Source: Agarophyton chilense
Taxonomy: Eukaryota > Rhodophyta > Florideophyceae > Gracilariales > Gracilariaceae
DNA length: 64,000 nt
Assembly: GCA_030374765.1 (NCBI GenBank)
Contig: JARGXX010000027.1
Coordinates: forward strand, 930,001-994,000
Direction: 5' to 3'
This document shows positions 60,850 through 64,000 of the stretch, piece after piece. The notes beneath the pieces were generated by a model that saw nothing but the letters and a program-made list of their open reading frames with translations, was not told the DNA's origin and searched no databases. Every line of letters starts with the position of its first letter. The stretch's first letter is position 1. A program made the translations under genes and the position numbers.

Positions 60850-63800
60850 ATGGCAAGGGATGGACAGATTGGATCTCCGGTCTTCTTCTCACAGTTAACC
60901 AATTTATAAAACTTTGTTTTCATACTTTCCTGCTGACGCTGACGACTGTGATTTTTCGCGCATATGCGTAAACGTCCTGAAACACTCAAGCTCACTGATT
61001 TCCACCCGCTGGTTCGTGGTGTTTGACGTAGTCCAAGAAAACATCTACATCTTCCTTACTGTAGTTCCATGTTTCTTTTCGCTTCCCAGACGGTTTCGAA
61101 CCTGGTTTATTTTGGAATGATTAGTTTTAAAGCAGTTGTATTTCAAAATGATGGTTTTGGAGGAAAAATATCTTTGTCGCTGCTACTTTCATTGTTTTTG
61201 TAGAAGAAGTGTTCAACGTTCTCACCATTTTCTTTTGTACTCTCAATTATCTTGATTTCCATGTTTTTTTGCTCAAGATTGTGCCACATTTGTAGTGTTT
61301 TTCTAATGCTTCTCGGTTTTAGAAACAAAGACATCAGTATTGAACAGAAAGGATAATTGAATCAAAGCAGAGTCTTGGAAAGCTTAAAAATTTTACAAAC
61401 CATCTGCATGGCTCTGAAAAACTCGTAAAAGGTTTAAGAGAATCCTGTGTATATGCAAAGACTTTCTTCTGCATCATTGTCGGTATTTTTTCATGGAAGT
61501 CTGGGAAAGTGGGCTTTTTCGGAAGAATACAATATATTGTAGTAAGTGGTCCTCGAGAACGTTTTTTGCAGAAAGACAGCTTCAGGTATAGAGTGAAGGC
61601 ATATAATTTTGTTGCTTCTTCACGTCGGGAAGCCTTTTAAGTTTGAAACACTCCTGCTTCTGGTTGACGCAAAAGTTGTAAAGTTGAATAAATCGTTACA
61701 CATCTGGAGTGTCTGACTAGAAGCCAGAGATTTTGACCCCTAGTGATTTCTGACATAAATTTTTAGTCGAGTTAGGTCAAGATGTTCAAGATGTAGAAGT
61801 TTATATCGGAATACTTATATCTTATTCATCTATCTGGGTCATTCGAAACGGAAAATGCTTTTTTTGCTGAAGTCTACTGTTGAAGTCTGGTTCACAGCGT
61901 TCCATCCAAAGATGGCGCCCATACTATTCTGTGGCCTTTTGGGTCAGAAATTTTGTCTCGGGCTTAAACTTTTGGTTCAAATCTCTTCGGGTGGGGACTG
62001 TCCCGGTACATCGAATTACCAGATTGGAAATTTGAGGTAATTTTGTTTGAACAGTGGAGATGCTCTTAGCATGCGTTTCCCACCCACCCTACTCTGACGC
62101 TTATGACAGCATTACCTCTTCAGCCCTCTTCATACTTATTATATTTTGATACAGCGCGTGCAGTGGTGTGCTTGAAATCAAGTCAAATCAAGCCGTTTTC
62201 AAATTGATTATAAAATGCCGGGTGGCGATAAATATATTCGGCGCTGTGTAGATACCCCAATTTAATATTGTACACAGCTAGAGCCATTTATAGCCGTTTC
62301 AAGCAGCACAAAAGTCTAGAAGGCTGACAGCAGACTTTTCTCGTGTCACTCACTTCTCAGACAGAACTATCATCAGAAAAAAACCAATAGCGTCCGTTCC
62401 GTTTCCTCCGTCCTTAGACCTACTTATCTACCCTTCGGTACTTTTACGGCCTTAATTCTACGCCTTCAACGGCGACACGTATCTTGTCACCGTCTACTCC
62501 GTGCACTCGGCCACGGGTTCAATCGGTTCTTTCGCCTTGCTGCGTCGCTCGCAGCTTTGCATAACAGGTATCGATATCTACCAGAACACTGTCTAATAGA
62601 AATGCTTCCTCGCAGCTGACATGACATTGCCTTACGTCCCATGGCGATATAGGGCTTTCCAGGAGTGCGGGTAGGGGTATGGTTCATTCAATAGAGGTGA
62701 GATGTACGTTTTTTCAGCAGCTCTTCCACAGATTGGCAGACGTGGCGTCTTTTTTCAATTCAAATGAAATCCCTTGAACAATACAACTTGGTTGCCTTAC
62801 CCCTTTTTCGTTGGTGCTGTTTGGTGATATTAAAAGGCTTGAAAAGCTATATAAATACTACAGTAAGGTTGGTGAGCCTTTTACGCCCTGGTGTCATTAT
62901 AGAATGTAAAGCACTTCCTAAACACGGCCAAAAAAACCCTCGATCAGTGGATATGAAAAACGATGAATTTCGTCGACGAGGCCCAGACGGATAGAGATTG
63001 GGCTCGTGTTCTTGGGAGATAGCGCTGAGTTGTGTGTAACTGTAAGTGCGTTTGACGAGAAGCATCCCTGATTGCAATCAGATGCAATTCCATCGACAGA
63101 AGCGCAATCCTGCGCTCGAGTAACCCTAAGCACTGAACAAGTACAATCAATATGGTGCAACTACAATACAGCCACTTTTCATGATGTATCTGTTCGCCGT
63201 CTGGCTGACTGTAGCCATCTAAACTTAGGCGCCTATAAACATGCGGTGTTGCAGTCATTCGAAGAGAGATTCGAAAAAAGAAGGCAGCCAGAGTGCGCAA
63301 CGTTGTGTGGAGCAAGAAGCACACGCCAAAAACACCTTGATATGAAGCATCATGTTGCAGTGGTATTCTAAAAGCATGATATTCTATAACACCATTCATC
63401 ACTGGAAATACATTGGAAAAGGGATACAAACGGCTACGCCTTTACCACGTTGAGGGGCTGCTGTACCTGTGTTGGCTGTCGCCCGGGACAGCATAGATAC
63501 GTTGTGTGCGCACAACACTCACCATACGGGGCTGATGAGATGGCAGGGCAGGACCCATGTTTACACGCGCTTGATTTTTTCTGATAATAGTATCCAAGTT
63601 TCTCCGAGAAAATCAGCCGCAAAAAAAACCTGTGCAGTCCGCGTTCAAGCTCTTCCTTTTGGATACAATTCAACGAAAAGGCGACGGTGCTTGTCACCCA
63701 ACGCCTGCTCTGTGACATTTTACCTCAAGCGCGCAAGCGATCGGTACTCAAACTCGGCCACTTTGAGATTGTGTGAAAATATTTTGAAAAGCAATCGTGA

Positions 63801-64000
63801 CGCGTACCTTAAACGACAACCTTTTTGTACTTTTTCTACCTGTATATTAACGGGTTATCGCGCTACCCCAGTTGCCTTGATTATACAGTCGCGATACTCC
63901 TACACGCCATTCATTTCGATCAGCGTGATAATACCAGCATCCGCAACAGCGTGCAAATTCGCGTTTAATTCGCTATTGTTGAGTCTCTCCTTTGTTCACT
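60850..64000. other. No gene recognised with confidence
   Basis: A/T-richer sequence. A minus ORF of 63 codons (61,334-61,143, Lys/Glu/Asn-rich) may belong to the gene interrupted by element C. A plus ORF of about 100 codons at 63,072-63,371, extendable upstream across one stop, and an overlapping minus ORF at 63,429-62,944 carry no motif I know. I see no paired repeats. Confidence 0.4.

Noticed and set aside
61960-62010. GGTTCAAATCTC string resembling a tRNA B-box
   Set aside because: No matching A-box, no cloverleaf pairing, and the last B-box base does not fit.

Overview
The window is a repeat-dense stretch of a eukaryotic nuclear genome. There is no operon structure, no Shine-Dalgarno pattern, and nearly every recognisable reading frame belongs to a transposable element. 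It holds chromodomain-bearing Ty3/Gypsy elements (chromoviruses) from at least three or four families, plus piggyBac, PIF/Harbinger, Tc1/mariner and a probable KDZ/Plavaka-type DNA transposon. Only two short stretches look like host genes: a GT92-like glycosyltransferase fragment and a MoCF/FAD-synthase-like domain. This mix fits a TE-rich alga, oomycete or fungus. I lean weakly to a red alga or oomycete but cannot settle it from this sequence.

Layout. 1-8,346: element A, a chromovirus on + whose 5' end lies outside the window. 8,347-11,590: element D, an old chromovirus on -. 11,590-12,200: no gene seen. 12,200-18,870: element E, an old chromovirus on -. 19,603-23,311: an unrecognised coiled-coil gene on +, split by a 1.3-kb Tc1/mariner copy (19,786-21,080). 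23,390-26,676: a decayed KDZ/Plavaka-like transposase on -, convergent with it. 28,000-30,716: a piggyBac transposase on +, split by a solo LTR of the A/B family (28,964-29,630). 31,320-33,455: remains of another chromovirus (G), gag and a probable LTR only. 33,534-34,740: a Harbinger transposase fossil. 34,896-45,190: element B, a full-length chromovirus on - with paired LTRs and a CTCAC duplication. 45,191-49,859: low-density region with the two host-like fragments. 49,860-60,447: element C, a full-length chromovirus on + with paired 867-bp LTRs, inserted in the 3' end of a small ORF. 60,448-64,000: that ORF and sequence with no recognised gene.

The main observation concerns A, B and C. Each carries, between the chromodomain end of pol and the 3' LTR, an extra gene of about 550-640 codons on the opposite strand, convergent with gag-pol. 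The proteins from the A/B family and from the C family are clearly homologous over more than 200 residues, although the two families differ widely in nucleotide sequence and have unrelated LTRs. I recognise no known domain in them. D and E also have antisense ORFs in the same slot, unrelated as far as I can see. Elements B, C and G share an unusual primer-binding site. All the LTR elements are broken and are described here as fossils.
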